A stretch of DNA of 64,000 bases from Mycolicibacterium litorale (GCF_014218295.1 NZ_AP023287.1:1550001-1614000); one strand, 5' to 3'. Shown: positions 7,733 through 17,249, counted from the stretch's first letter. A program made the numbers and translations. The notes: generated by a model from the sequence alone, not told the origin.

Positions 7733-9172
7733 TCAAGTCTGCGGCTGGAGTTCCGTACTCCTGGCATCTGGAACGCCCCTGAGCCCCAAGGTCGCCCGGA
7801 TGGCGAGGCCGATCACGAACAGGGCAGCTGTGACGATGAACGGCGCCCAGTCGACCAGCGGGTCTCCGGTGCGAGGCCACAGCACGTTGACCGTCTCGAC
7901 GATCACCCACACCAGCGCGAGCCAGCCCGCGACGTGCCCGACGCGACCGAGGAACGTCGGTTCGGAGCGGTCCCACGTCCCCCGGATCTTGCTGATCGCC
8001 AGCCCGACGATCGGGAACCCGAACGACAAGAAGAACCCGGCGGTGACGAATGTGACCAGCAGCGTGTAGATCTGCTCACTCTGGAACGGCAGGTACAGCA
8101 GGATGCCGATCGCGCCGGTGACCACGGTCGCGACGGTGGGGGTGTTGATGCGCCCGTGAAGCCTGCCGAGGTGGCGGCTCACCGGCAGTTCCCCGTTGCG
8201 CCCGTAGGACCACACGATGCGTGACACGGCCGAACTGATCGCGACCACGGTGGCGAAGTAGGCGATGACGAACAGGACCATGACCGCCTTGAACACAGGC
8301 GCCGGGAGGTACGCGGTGAGCGTGGCCGCGACGGGATCGGCTTCGGCAGCGGCGCTCTCGGGCATGGCCATCAGGAAGGCGAAACACGTGAACAGTACGA
8401 CGACTCCGACGCCGACGAGGGAACCGACGATCGCCTTGGGGATGTCACGTTTGGGGTCGCCGACCTCCTCGGCGAGGGTGCTGGCGCTCTCGAAACCGAG
8501 GAACGACCATCCGGCGAACATGACCGCCAGCACGAACGGCGTTGCCATGAAGGCGGTGTCCGACGGCCAGGTGATCGCGCTACCGAGCGTCGCGACGCTG
8601 TTGACCTTGTGAAAGAACAACAGCCACACCGCGATACCCACCGAGCCGACCACCTCGGCGATCAGGCACAGGAACCCGACGATGCGGACCGCCGCGCGGC
8701 CCAGCACGTTGACCAGTACCGCACCGGCGAGGATGGCCATCCCGACGAGCGTCATCAGCGTCTGGTTGTCGGCGTCGAGATCGAATGCCGCGGCGGCGAA
8801 CAGCGCGCCGCCGTAGGACACCGCGGTCAGGGTGATCATCAGCGTCCACATGTAGGCCCATCCGGCGAACCACCCGTAGGCCGGCCCAAGCAGGCGCCGC
8901 GACCACTGGTACACCCCGCCGGCCATCGGCCACCGGGAGGCCAGCACGCCGAACGTCACGCCGATGAGCACCTGGCCGATCAGCACCACCACCAGGGCCC
9001 ACCAGAAACCGGGCCCCGCTGCGGCCAGACCGAGCCCGAACACCATGTACATGGCCACGATCGGCGAGACGAAGACGAAGCCGAGCATGGCAGCCGACCA
9101 CATGGTGAACTCGCGTCGCATCGGTGCGGCGGCTGACGGATCCGCGGTCGTGCGGGTCGCGATGTCGTCCAC
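7733..9172 (-). CDS. APC-superfamily amino acid/amine permease
   Basis: A 479-residue membrane protein with about 12 hydrophobic segments. The first helix region (MWSAAMLGFVFVSPIVAMY), GVYQWSRRLLGPAYGW and GWSFLGFESASTLAEEVGDP are classical APC-family signatures around the substrate site; the last is typical of GABA/choline-type permeases. It probably imports an amine or amino acid by proton symport. It is the first gene of a two-gene transcript with the flavin monooxygenase, and two LacI-type operators lie in the 141 bases upstream. Together they suggest uptake and oxidative cleavage of one nitrogenous substrate. Confidence 0.88.
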   Translation of the reverse strand: MDDIATRTTADPSAAAPMRREFTMWSAAMLGFVFVSPIVAMYMVFGLGLAAAGPGFWWALVVVLIGQVLIGVTFGVLASRWPMAGGVYQWSRRLLGPAYGWFAGWAYMWTLMITLTAVSYGGALFAAAAFDLDADNQTLMTLVGMAILAGAVLVNVLGRAAVRIVGFLCLIAEVVGSVGIAVWLLFFHKVNSVATLGSAITWPSDTAFMATPFVLAVMFAGWSFLGFESASTLAEEVGDPKRDIPKAIVGSLVGVGVVVLFTCFAFLMAMPESAAAEADPVAATLTAYLPAPVFKAVMVLFVIAYFATVVAISSAVSRIVWSYGRNGELPVSRHLGRLHGRINTPTVATVVTGAIGILLYLPFQSEQIYTLLVTFVTAGFFLSFGFPIVGLAISKIRGTWDRSEPTFLGRVGHVAGWLALVWVIVETVNVLWPRTGDPLVDWAPFIVTAALFVIGLAIRATLGLRGVPDARSTELQPQT

Positions 9173-9204
9173 GGGCGCTCCTTCAGCAAGGCTCCTGCGG
9201 GGGC

Positions 9205-9220
9205 GCAGGAACGTTTCTGT
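9205..9220. promoter_or_regulatory. LacI-type operator, site 1
   Basis: GCAGGAACGTTTCTGT matches the palindrome ACAGNAACGTTNCTGT at all but one specified position. It lies 33 bases upstream of the permease start. A central CG palindrome is usual for LacI-family operators. Binding by the adjacent LacI protein is inference. Confidence 0.6.
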
Positions 9221-9260
9221 CGCTGAAGGTAGGGACGTCGTGTGTCACGAAACGGCCGCT

Positions 9261-9276
9261 ACAGTAACGTTCCTGT
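9261..9276. promoter_or_regulatory. LacI-type operator, site 2
   Basis: ACAGTAACGTTCCTGT is a 16-base palindrome apart from two positions. It repeats site 1 in inverted orientation with centres 56 bases apart, in the same permease promoter region. Two such sites would allow looping by a tetrameric or dimeric LacI protein. Confidence 0.62.
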
Positions 9277-9313
9277 TAACGCTCACCACGGGATGGTGAC
9301 GCGTGCCGACGTG

Positions 9314-10315
9314 TTAACGGCGTGAGCTGGCGCGGACGACGAGATGCGCGGGCACCACCTCGCGGCGGGGTTCGGCGTTCTGCTCGATCTGGTCGACCAG
9401 CATCCGCACCGCGGCACGGCCCATCTCCTCGGCATGCAGTTCCACCACCGAGATCGCCACGGGCGCAGAGGCGACCGCGGCGCCGTCACCGATGTTCACC
9501 AGCATGAGATCCTGCGGGACGCGCAGTCCCAGATCCATCGCGGCCAATTCGGCGGCCAGCGCGAGCTGATCCAGGCCGACGAAGAGCGCGTCCGGGCGGT
9601 CGGGACCGTCGAGGGCGTCCCGCACCGCGGCGCGAGCCACCGCGGGATCGAAGGCGCCATGGATACGAGATCTGCGATCGGCGAAGCCCCGCTCGCGGCA
9701 CCAGGACGTGAACTCCTGCTCGACGGAATGGATGTACGACGCAGGAGAGTCCGGCGTGACGAGCATCGGCCGACGCGACCCGCCGCGTTCTAGATGGTCG
9801 AGGACGTCGGCGACGACGCCGGCCCAGTCGTTGTCGACCCAGCTCGCCACGTCGGAGTCGGTGCGCCCGACCGTGCTCACCGGCGTGCCGCGCCGCCGAG
9901 CGGACTCGAGCAGCTCATCGCCCTTGGCGGGGTCGACGGCGATGAGCCCGTCGTGCGCGACATGCAGCTCCATGTGGGCAGGCGCGACCGCCAGGAGGAA
10001 CCCGCGCTGGTTCGCCTCTATTGCGGCTCCGGTCATGACCCGCATGAAATATTCGACGTGCCAGAGCGATTCGGCGTCGACGTCGCCGGGCAACATCGTG
10101 ATCACCAGGGTTCCGGTGCGTCCGTTGCGCAACGACCGCGCGGCGACACTGGGGCGATACCCGAGTTCGACAGCGATCTCGCGCACCCGCTGCCGGGTCT
10201 TCTCGGGCAGCGAACCACTGCCGTTCAGTGAATCCGACACCGTCGTCGTCGAAACGTTCGCGGCGAGGGCCACGTCACGCAAGGTAACCCTGCCTCTTCC
10301 GCGCTCACCCGCCAT
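9314..10315 (-). CDS. LacI-family transcriptional regulator
   Basis: A 333-residue repressor. The N-terminal helix-turn-helix (RVTLRDVALAANVSTTTVSD) and hinge (AVELGYRPSVAARSLRNG) are followed by a periplasmic-binding-protein-like effector domain ending in EEMGRAAVRMLVDQIE. It is encoded directly upstream of, and in the same direction as, the permease-monooxygenase pair, with the two palindromic operators between. Likely a local repressor relieved by the permease substrate or a derivative. It diverges from the amidase gene at 10489. Confidence 0.9.
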   Translation of the reverse strand: MAGERGRGRVTLRDVALAANVSTTTVSDSLNGSGSLPEKTRQRVREIAVELGYRPSVAARSLRNGRTGTLVITMLPGDVDAESLWHVEYFMRVMTGAAIEANQRGFLLAVAPAHMELHVAHDGLIAVDPAKGDELLESARRRGTPVSTVGRTDSDVASWVDNDWAGVVADVLDHLERGGSRRPMLVTPDSPASYIHSVEQEFTSWCRERGFADRRSRIHGAFDPAVARAAVRDALDGPDRPDALFVGLDQLALAAELAAMDLGLRVPQDLMLVNIGDGAAVASAPVAISVVELHAEEMGRAAVRMLVDQIEQNAEPRREVVPAHLVVRASSRR

Positions 10316-10488
10316 GTGGGCCCAATCTAGGCCCTCGGCCAGACATTCTCAGCGCAATGTGGTCACGGCGTTGTCGGCCGCTTGTCGCAGGAGTATCTTC
10401 CCGGCAGGCGTGGTAGTGGCGCGAATTCGCACCGATAGCGAAAACGGCTGCCTCTGAACAGGTGTGACCGACGAACGAGGACGCAGGT

Positions 10489-11871
10489 GTGAACGACGAC
10501 GAGCTAGCAGCCAGCGACGGGATAGCCATCGCCGAGGCCATCCGGGCTGGGATGATCTCGGCCGAAGAGGTGGTCGAAAGCGCCATCGCTCGCGCTGAAT
10601 CACTCGATGCGCTTCTCGGGTTCCAAGTGACGAGCATGGTGGCGACGGCGCGAGCTCCCGCCGCTACCGTCGACGCCGATGCGCCGCTGGCCGGTGTGCC
10701 TTGCCTGATCAAGGACCATCTGGCGTTGCAGGCCGGCGTGCGGCACACGTCGGGATCGCGCTACCTGCGGGACTTCGTCGCCACCGCCGACAGCCGGATC
10801 GTCCGCCAATACCGCGCGGCGGGTCTGATTCCCATCGGCACCTCGGCGACGTGTGAATTCGCGCTGCTGTCGACCGCCGAGTCCGCGTCGCACGGGCCCT
10901 GCCGCAATCCGTGGGACCCCACCCGCACCGCAGGAGGATCGAGCGGTGGCGCCGCGGCAGCGGTGGCTGCCGGTGTCGTGCCCATTGCCCACGGCAACGA
11001 CGCGGCCGGCTCGATCCGGATCCCTGCCTCGGCGTGCGGGCTTTTCGGACTCAAACCGAGCAGGCACCGTGCGCTGGTCCCTGAGCTGCTATCCGGAAGC
11101 CCCGCAGCAGGGATCTGGTCCGAGCACGTCTTGACTCGGACCGTGCGGGATAGTGCCGCAGTCCTGCAGACCCGCGCCGCCGGTTCAGCGCGCGCTCTGC
11201 AGATCGGTTACGCCATAACACCACCGACCGGAACCCCGGTCGACGCTGCTTGCGAAGAGGCGGTTGACGACGCGGTCGAACTCTGCGCGCGCCTGGGTCA
11301 TACCGTCGCTGAGGCCAAGCTGCCGGGCGACTTCGCGGAGCTCGAGCGCGCCTTCTTGATCCTCTACACCGCAGGAGCCGCGGCGTGGCTCGACCATTGG
11401 ATCGGTGTCCTCGGACACCCGCCGCGGCCCGGCGACCTCGAACCGTACACCGACGCTGTCGTCGCGCATGGCCGCGGTTTCTCACCGGCCGCGATACACG
11501 GTGCCATGGAGACTCTCGAGCAAGCCGAACACCAGATCCAGGCGTTCTGGGCCGATTTCGATGTGTTCCTGACCCCGACGCTGGCGGCACCGCCACCTCC
11601 GCTCGGCTACTTCACGGCAGATCCCACCGATCCATTGGAGCTGCTGTCACGTGATGCTGAGTTCTCGCCGTTCACCTGGTACGCCAACGCCGTCGGGTCA
11701 CCCGCCATGTCCGTGCCGCTGTACTGGAACGGGGACGCTCTCCCCATCGGAACCCACTTCATGGCGGCTCACGGCCGCGAGGACCTCCTGCTCGCGCTTG
11801 CCTACGAACTGGAGAACGCTCGTCCATGGTCGATGCATCGGCCCGTCATCTTCGGGGCGCCGCCGGACTGA
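10489..11871 (+). CDS. Amidase-signature family hydrolase
   Basis: A 460-residue amidase-signature enzyme. The Ser-cis-Ser-Lys triad is intact: Lys75 in CLIKDHL, Ser151 in TAGGSSGGA and the nucleophile Ser175 in AAGSIRIPAS; the 24-residue spacing from Ser151 to Ser175 equals that of the family. Hydrolyses a carboxamide in the cytosol. It is transcribed away from the LacI gene; the 173-base divergent region contains a GCGAATTCGC palindrome (10421-10430) but no copy of the LacI operator, so co-regulation is not shown. Substrate unknown. Confidence 0.88.
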   Translation: MNDDELAASDGIAIAEAIRAGMISAEEVVESAIARAESLDALLGFQVTSMVATARAPAATVDADAPLAGVPCLIKDHLALQAGVRHTSGSRYLRDFVATADSRIVRQYRAAGLIPIGTSATCEFALLSTAESASHGPCRNPWDPTRTAGGSSGGAAAAVAAGVVPIAHGNDAAGSIRIPASACGLFGLKPSRHRALVPELLSGSPAAGIWSEHVLTRTVRDSAAVLQTRAAGSARALQIGYAITPPTGTPVDAACEEAVDDAVELCARLGHTVAEAKLPGDFAELERAFLILYTAGAAAWLDHWIGVLGHPPRPGDLEPYTDAVVAHGRGFSPAAIHGAMETLEQAEHQIQAFWADFDVFLTPTLAAPPPPLGYFTADPTDPLELLSRDAEFSPFTWYANAVGSPAMSVPLYWNGDALPIGTHFMAAHGREDLLLALAYELENARPWSMHRPVIFGAPPD

Positions 11872-11961
11872 AGCGGCAGCGATCTCACCGCAGTCTCGAG
11901 ACGGTACCGCTTCGGTGTCTGGCCTACGCGGTGTCGCGCGGTGTGAATACGATGCGCTCCT

Positions 11962-12339
11962 ATGGTGACCCTCCGGCGATTGCTTGTGGTTTCGCTGGTG
12001 GCCGGGTGCCTCGGCGCGGGTACGGCATTGACGGCACCGACCGCCGGAGCCCTGGGGTGGGGTGCGATCGCGGTTTCGCCGAATACCGGCAAGGTGGGCT
12101 ACACGCAGGGCTTCAACTCGGCTGTCGAGGCCGAGCGCGCGGCCATCGGCCTCTGCAACGCGCGCGACTGTCGCGCGGTCGTGAACTTCACGAAAGGGTG
12201 CGGCGCGGTGGCCCAGGCGCCTGACGCGTCGTGGGCAGCAGGCGTGGACCGTGACAGCGCCGGAGCGCAGAAGAGGGCCTTGATGTCGTGCAGTCGATAC
12301 GGCCCCGGCTGCCGCGTCATCGGCGTGTCATGTAGCTGA
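11962..12339 (+). CDS. Secreted DUF4189 protein
   Basis: A 125-residue exported protein. A signal peptide (MVTLRRLLVVSLVAGCLGAG, cleavage near residue 30 after AGA) precedes a DUF4189 domain: WGAIAVSPNTGKVGYTQGF, then SAVEAERAAIGLCNARDC, a GCGAVAQ core and a Cys-rich end. Six cysteines in the mature part suggest three disulfides. The family is common in mycobacteria and has no firm function. No clear ribosome site. Its 3' end overlaps the convergent HD-domain gene by 12 bases. Confidence 0.82.
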   Translation: MVTLRRLLVVSLVAGCLGAGTALTAPTAGALGWGAIAVSPNTGKVGYTQGFNSAVEAERAAIGLCNARDCRAVVNFTKGCGAVAQAPDASWAAGVDRDSAGAQKRALMSCSRYGPGCRVIGVSCS

Positions 12340-12903
12340 GTGCGCGGACCACGGTTCGCGGGCGAAGACCTCCTCGACCATCGGGCGGAAGAACTCGAGC
12401 GGACGATGCTCGAACGACGAGTCGAAGCAGTTCTGGTCGTACTTCTCGCAGAACTCCACACAGTCGTCGAACCATTGGTGGTCGCGGTACTTCTCCCGGG
12501 CGTCTCGGACACCACCCATGTGCGGGGCGTAGTAATACTGCTGGAACTCGGGGTGCACCTTGACGATCCAGGCCAGACGTTCCGGGACGTAGGGCGCGAG
12601 GACCGCTGCGGCGAACGCGCCGTGAGCATGAGGCGCATACGTGTCACCGATGTCATGCAGAAGCGCCGCGACCACGTAGTCGACCGGCCGTCCGTCGTCG
12701 AAGGCCCGGGTCGCCGACTGCAGTGCGTGGTCCAGCCGGCTGATCGGATACGCCTGCTCACCGTCGGCGAGGGCTTCCACCAGTGTCAGGACACGGGGTA
12801 CCAGTCCGGCATTGTTCGCCGCTTCGGCGCGGCTGATCAGCGCGTAATCCTCGGCGGTGCCCTCGGCCATCGTGCGGTAGGTGGCACGTGTCGGCGTACT
12901 CAC
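12328..12903 (-). CDS. HD-domain metal-dependent phosphohydrolase/oxygenase-like protein
   Basis: A 191-residue HD-superfamily protein. Metal ligands are visible as His59 in SRLDHALQSA and His83-Asp84 in ALLHDIGD, with a further His in APHAHGAF and in VKVHPEFQQYY. This arrangement resembles the small HD proteins of the PhnZ/MIOX-like group as well as hydrolases, so the reaction cannot be set. GAAAGGAG precedes the start. A perfect inverted repeat lies 28 bases upstream. Its 3' end overlaps the DUF4189 gene. Confidence 0.75.
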   Translation of the reverse strand: MSTPTRATYRTMAEGTAEDYALISRAEAANNAGLVPRVLTLVEALADGEQAYPISRLDHALQSATRAFDDGRPVDYVVAALLHDIGDTYAPHAHGAFAAAVLAPYVPERLAWIVKVHPEFQQYYYAPHMGGVRDAREKYRDHQWFDDCVEFCEKYDQNCFDSSFEHRPLEFFRPMVEEVFAREPWSAHSAT

Positions 12904-12930
12904 GACCGACTCCTTTCAACTGGGTCCCGG

Positions 12931-12951
12931 ACAAACGTAGCGGTCGTTTGT
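12931..12951. promoter_or_regulatory. Perfect inverted repeat upstream of HD gene, probable operator
   Basis: ACAAACG-TAGCGGT-CGTTTGT has perfect 7-base arms around a 7-base spacer. It lies between the divergent HD-domain gene and putP, closer to the former. The size suits a TetR-type operator, but no adjacent regulator is present to assign. Confidence 0.5.
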
Positions 12952-13130
12952 TTCGGCCGTGTGTTGGCAGCGGCAGAGGATGTCGACCCACGACCCCGGG
13001 CGCTCTGTCGAACCGGACAAAGACCGGCCCCATTTCCCATACGATCGGCCAAGAAGTTCAGGTGACCGTCCTGCTTTCATGATCGAAACGACGAGCGCAT
13101 CGCAGGAACCTTCGACGGAACGAGTAATTC

Positions 13131-14639
13131 ATGTCCGACACCGCGTTTCAGATCCTGGCGATCGGGCTGTATTTCGTACTGATGCTCGCGATCGGCTTCT
13201 ACGCCTTCCGCCGGACCAGCGACCTGGACGACTACATGCTCGGCGGTCGCAAGCTCACCCCGACCGTCGCTGCGCTGTCCGCGGGCGCCTCGGACATGTC
13301 CGGATGGCTGCTCCTCGGTGTCCCCGGCGCCATCTACGCCTCCGGCCTGATCGAGTCGTGGATCGTGATCGGCCTGGTGATCGGCGCATGGCTCAACTGG
13401 AAGTTCGTCGCACCCCGGCTGCGCGCCTACACCGAGATCGCCAACAACTCGATCACCGTGCCGAGCTTCTTCGAGAACCGGTTGCGCGACAAGTCGCATG
13501 TCCTGCGGATCTCGGCCGGCGCGATCATCCTGGTGTTCTTCACGTTCTACGTGTCGTCCGGCATGGTCGCCGGCGGCGTGTTCTTCGAGACGTCGTTCGG
13601 CTCTTCGTACCTGACCGGCATGCTGTTGGTCGCCGGAGTAACCCTGTGTTACACACTGTTCGGCGGCTTTCTCGGCGCGTCGCTCACCGACGTCGCGCAG
13701 GCGCTGTTGATGTTCGCCGCGCTCGTCACGATCCCCGTCGTCACGATCATCGCCACCGGCGGGCCGGGGGAGATGGTCAACCTGGTCCACGCCGCCGACG
13801 CCGCCAACCCCGGCGGCGAGATCCACCGCACGTCGCTGTTCTACGGCGGGAGTTTCCTCGCCATCGTGTCGGCGGCGGCCTGGGGACTGGGCTACTTCGG
13901 CCAGCCGCACATCATCGTCCGGTTCATGGCGATGCGTTCCTCGGCCGACGCCAAGGCCGGTCGTCGGATCGGCATCAGCTGGATGATCCTCACCTCAGCA
14001 GGCGCGATCACCACCGGCTTCGCGGGGCTGGCGTACTTCTTCCGCGAAGGAGTGACGCTGGACAATCCCGAGACGGTGTTCCTCGAGTTGGCGCAGGTGA
14101 TGTTCCATCCCTTCGTCGCCGGGGTCGTGCTGGCCGCAGTGCTGGCGGCCATCATGTCGACGATCTCGTCGCAGCTCATCGTCTGCTCGTCGGCGCTGGT
14201 CGAGGACATCTACCGCGCGTTCGGCAAGGAGGCCGGCCCAAAGAGGCTGGTCACCTATGGCCGGCTCGGGGTGCTGACGGTCGCGGTGGTGGCGATCCTG
14301 TTGGCGCTCAACCCGGATGGGACAATCCTCGACCTCGTCGGCTTCGCATGGGCCGGTTTCGGTGCCGCGTTCGGACCGCTGATCATCCTGTCGCTGTTCT
14401 GGCGCAAGCTCACCTCGGCGGGTGCGATCGCCGGCATGATCGCCGGCGCCGTCGTGGTCGGCATCTGGGGTCAGACCGAGGCGCTGTCGAGCGCGATGTA
14501 CGAAATCGTGCCCGGCTTCATCGCGTGCTTCGTCGTCGCCGTGGCCGTGTCGCTCATGACGGCTCGCGAGGACGACGAGATCCAGCGCGAGTTCACCGAT
14601 ATGGCCGAGACGGCACAACAACCGGCGGCGTCTGCCTGA
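13131..14639 (+). CDS. putP: Sodium/proline symporter PutP
   Basis: A 502-residue sodium:solute symporter with about 13 membrane segments. The N-terminus (FVLMLAIGFYAFRRTSDLDDY then MLGGRKL), the SAGASDMSGWLLLGVPGA stretch (Na+/proline site) and ISSQLIVCSSALVEDIYR near the eighth helix match PutP closely. It imports L-proline with sodium. No proline dehydrogenase lies beside it, so here it acts as a stand-alone uptake gene. The start follows a poor ribosome site (GAACGAG). The reading frame opposite and the plus-2 frame are also long and open, which is a GC-bias effect and not coding. Confidence 0.9.
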   Translation: MSDTAFQILAIGLYFVLMLAIGFYAFRRTSDLDDYMLGGRKLTPTVAALSAGASDMSGWLLLGVPGAIYASGLIESWIVIGLVIGAWLNWKFVAPRLRAYTEIANNSITVPSFFENRLRDKSHVLRISAGAIILVFFTFYVSSGMVAGGVFFETSFGSSYLTGMLLVAGVTLCYTLFGGFLGASLTDVAQALLMFAALVTIPVVTIIATGGPGEMVNLVHAADAANPGGEIHRTSLFYGGSFLAIVSAAAWGLGYFGQPHIIVRFMAMRSSADAKAGRRIGISWMILTSAGAITTGFAGLAYFFREGVTLDNPETVFLELAQVMFHPFVAGVVLAAVLAAIMSTISSQLIVCSSALVEDIYRAFGKEAGPKRLVTYGRLGVLTVAVVAILLALNPDGTILDLVGFAWAGFGAAFGPLIILSLFWRKLTSAGAIAGMIAGAVVVGIWGQTEALSSAMYEIVPGFIACFVVAVAVSLMTAREDDEIQREFTDMAETAQQPAASA

Positions 14640-14754
14640 CGCCCGGATGTGTGGCGCCTTCAGCCCTCCGGGTGGAAAAGCAACAACACACAGCCGTCAA
14701 TTCGACTGGAGTCCAACGGTATCCGTGTCCTGCGGACTCAGGCATCATGGGGGC

Positions 14755-15624
14755 ATGGAACATCTCGTCGACGTTGGTGACGGTGTGACCCTGTGGGCGC
14801 AGGACAGGGGGAACCCCGACGGCACGCCGCTGCTGCTGATCATGGGCGCCAACTCCTCGGGGCTGACATGGCCGGATGAGCTGGTCGAGATCCTCGGTCA
14901 CCGCCATCGGGTGATCCGGTACGACCACCGCGACACCGGTCGCTCCGGCTGGGATTTCGACCGGGTTCCCTATGCCATCGCCGACCTCGCCGACGACGCG
15001 GTCGCCGTCCTGGATGCCCTGGGGATACCGCGGGCGCACGTGGTAGGGATGTCGATGGGTGGCACCCTGGTGCAACTCCTCCTGCTCGACCACCCGGACC
15101 GCTTGTTGTCGGCGACCGTCATGTGCACCTCGGCTCTCGGTGCCGGGCTGGCGGCGGGCCCGGAGGCGTCGTCGGAGCTGCCCGGTCCTGATCCGGCGCT
15201 GTTGGAGTTCTGGTCGCACATGGATGCCGACCGAGATGCTGCCGACGAACTCGACTGGCGGGTGGAGCACTGGCGCATGCTCAACGGGCGTGCGCTCCCG
15301 TTCGACGACGCGGAGTTCCGTCACCTCGAGCAGCGAATGATCGAGCACGCGGGCCGGCATGAGAATCCGGCGGCGCATGCGCGCGCCGACCAGGGCGGGC
15401 TGGATCGCGGCGGTGAACTCGGCGCGGTCACCGTGCCCACGCTGGTCATCGAGGCGCCTGAGGACCCCGTCAACCCGCCGCCGCACGGCGCCCATCTCGC
15501 CGCGGTGATCGGCGGCGCTCAGATGGTCACCGTGGCCGGCATGGGGCATGCCCTGCCGCGTGCGGTGGTTGAGCCGGTTGGGGCGGCTATCCTCGCCCAC
15601 ACGGGCGCTGTCGACTCTCGCTGA
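14755..15624 (+). CDS. Alpha/beta hydrolase
   Basis: A 289-residue alpha/beta-hydrolase started at the ATG giving MEHLVDVGDGVTLWAQDRG. The oxyanion region (LLLIMGANSSG), the nucleophile elbow GMSMGG, the acid in VIEAPEDPVNPP and the His in VAGMGHALP are in order. The closest well-known shape is the esterase/aclacinomycin-methylesterase-like group. Upstream in-frame codons to 14647 lack a ribosome site. A terminator-like hairpin follows at 15638. Substrate unknown. Confidence 0.85.
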   Translation: MEHLVDVGDGVTLWAQDRGNPDGTPLLLIMGANSSGLTWPDELVEILGHRHRVIRYDHRDTGRSGWDFDRVPYAIADLADDAVAVLDALGIPRAHVVGMSMGGTLVQLLLLDHPDRLLSATVMCTSALGAGLAAGPEASSELPGPDPALLEFWSHMDADRDAADELDWRVEHWRMLNGRALPFDDAEFRHLEQRMIEHAGRHENPAAHARADQGGLDRGGELGAVTVPTLVIEAPEDPVNPPPHGAHLAAVIGGAQMVTVAGMGHALPRAVVEPVGAAILAHTGAVDSR

Positions 15625-15637
15625 CGCCCCTACCAGG

Positions 15638-15676
15638 CGAAACCGGCCCCGGGAATCACTCCGGAGCCAGTTTTCG
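15638..15676 (+). terminator. Terminator-like hairpin after alpha/beta hydrolase
   Basis: CGAAAC-CGGC-CCCGG pairs with CCGG-AGCC-AGTTTTCG around an 8-base loop, with small mismatches. It sits 14 bases after the stop codon, in front of the MFS gene, and ends in TTTT. Confidence 0.5.
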
Positions 15677-15793
15677 TCGAGGTTTGTGGGCGAGTCCTGA
15701 GCACTGAGTCGTCGACCACAGGCGTCGCCGTGGATGGCTTCCCGATGCGACCCGCCTATTCTGGTTAGCTCGACGAACAATCCAGGGAGGTTC

Positions 15794-17233
15794 ATGACCA
15801 CCGAGGCGAGGGAGCCCTCGACGCGCGAGCGCGTGCCATCAAGCGCCAACGCCATCATCGCCATACTCGTCGGGTCGGCGTTCGTCATGATCCTCAACGA
15901 GACGATCATGAGCGTCGCCCTGCCCGCCTTGATCGTCGATCTCGACATCACGGCGAGCACGGCTCAGTGGCTGACCAGTGGCTTCCTTCTGACCATGGCC
16001 GTGGTGATCCCGATGTGCGGTTCGTTGCTGCAGCGGTTCCCGGTGCGAGGCGTCTACCTCGCGTCGATGGCACTGTTCTGCGCGGGCACCCTGATCTCGG
16101 CGGTGGCGCCAGGTTTCGCGGTCCTGCTGGCCGGCCGGATCGTCCAGGCGTGCGGCACCGCGGTCATGGTGCCGCTGTTGATGACGACGGTGATGACCCT
16201 GATCCCGCCGGAGCGGCGCGGTCAGACCATGGGAACCATCTCGATCGTCATCGCGGTGGCCCCGGCGATCGGTCCGACACTGTCGGGCATCATCCTCGGC
16301 TCACTGAGCTGGCGGTGGATGTTCTGGATCGTGCTACCGATCGCGGCGCTCGCGCTGGCGGCCGGCGCCGCCCGGTTGCGGGTGGTCGAGGAACGGCAGC
16401 GGCCGACGCCGATCGATCCCGTGTCCATACCGCTGTCCGCCGTCGGCTTCGCCGGTCTGGTGTTCGGTCTCTCGCTCGTCGGTGAATCCGGGAACGGACA
16501 TCAGGGGGTGCCCGCGTGGGTGCCGATCGTCGTCGGCGCAACGGCATTGGTGATCTTCGGGGTCCGCCAGGTGAAGCTGCAGCGCCGCGAGCGGGCACTT
16601 CTCGACCTGCGCGCCTTTGCCTACCGGCGCTTCTCACTGTCGCTGTCGCTGGTGATCCTCGGGTTCATGGCGCTGTTCGGCGCGATCATCATGCTGCCGC
16701 TTTATGTCCAGGACGTGTTGGGAGAAAGCGCGTTGGCCGCAGGCTTGGTGAGCCTGCCCGGCGGCATCCTGATGGGAGCGGCCGGCCCACTGGTCGGGCG
16801 CATCTACGACCGGCTGGGCGCACGGTTGCTCGTCATCCCGGGCTCGCTCATGCTCTGCGCGTCGCTCTGGGGGTACGCGACCCTGTCGGCGACGTCGCCG
16901 ATGTGGGAGATCATCGGCCTGCAGACGGTGATGATGGTGGGCCTGTCGATGATGTTCACCCCTTTGATGACCGACGCGCTGGGTGTGCTGCCCGAATCGT
17001 TGTATTCGCACGGCAGTGCGATCCTGACGACGCTGCAACAGGTCGCCGGCGCCGCCGGTACGGCGTTGTTCATCACCGTCATGACCAAAGCGTCGCTGTC
17101 GGGAGGGGCGCCGGACCTACCCGGTGTGCGTGCCGCTTTCACCGTCGCCGCGGTGATCGGCGTGGTCGTCGTCATCATGGGACTCTTCACGGGACGCCGG
17201 CCGGTGAGCGCAGGTGCCACACCGGTGCACTAG
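15794..17233 (+). CDS. DHA2-family MFS drug/metabolite exporter (14 TM)
   Basis: A 479-residue transporter, started at the ATG that follows GGGAGG by three bases. LNETIMSVALPALIVDLDIT is the motif D1 region of 14-helix DHA2 exporters, followed by WLTSGFLLTMAVVIP and the motif C GTISIVIAVAPAIGPTLSG. Expected to export small lipophilic compounds by proton antiport. A separate transcript ends here; the ArsR gene starts 28 bases on with its own promoter. No TetR neighbour controls it. Confidence 0.88.
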   Translation: MTTEAREPSTRERVPSSANAIIAILVGSAFVMILNETIMSVALPALIVDLDITASTAQWLTSGFLLTMAVVIPMCGSLLQRFPVRGVYLASMALFCAGTLISAVAPGFAVLLAGRIVQACGTAVMVPLLMTTVMTLIPPERRGQTMGTISIVIAVAPAIGPTLSGIILGSLSWRWMFWIVLPIAALALAAGAARLRVVEERQRPTPIDPVSIPLSAVGFAGLVFGLSLVGESGNGHQGVPAWVPIVVGATALVIFGVRQVKLQRRERALLDLRAFAYRRFSLSLSLVILGFMALFGAIIMLPLYVQDVLGESALAAGLVSLPGGILMGAAGPLVGRIYDRLGARLLVIPGSLMLCASLWGYATLSATSPMWEIIGLQTVMMVGLSMMFTPLMTDALGVLPESLYSHGSAILTTLQQVAGAAGTALFITVMTKASLSGGAPDLPGVRAAFTVAAVIGVVVVIMGLFTGRRPVSAGATPVH

Positions 17234-17249
17234 GTGGAGCGCGCCGTTC

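Noticed and set aside
7692..7976. N-terminal extension of the flavin monooxygenase
   Set aside because: The upstream codons lie inside the permease gene and do not resemble the family; the GTG at 7691 gives the normal length.
12959..14788. 609-codon open frame on the plus strand overlapping putP
   Set aside because: Composition is Arg/Asp-rich shadow sequence of the PutP frame, which has clear symporter motifs. GC bias keeps the other frame open.
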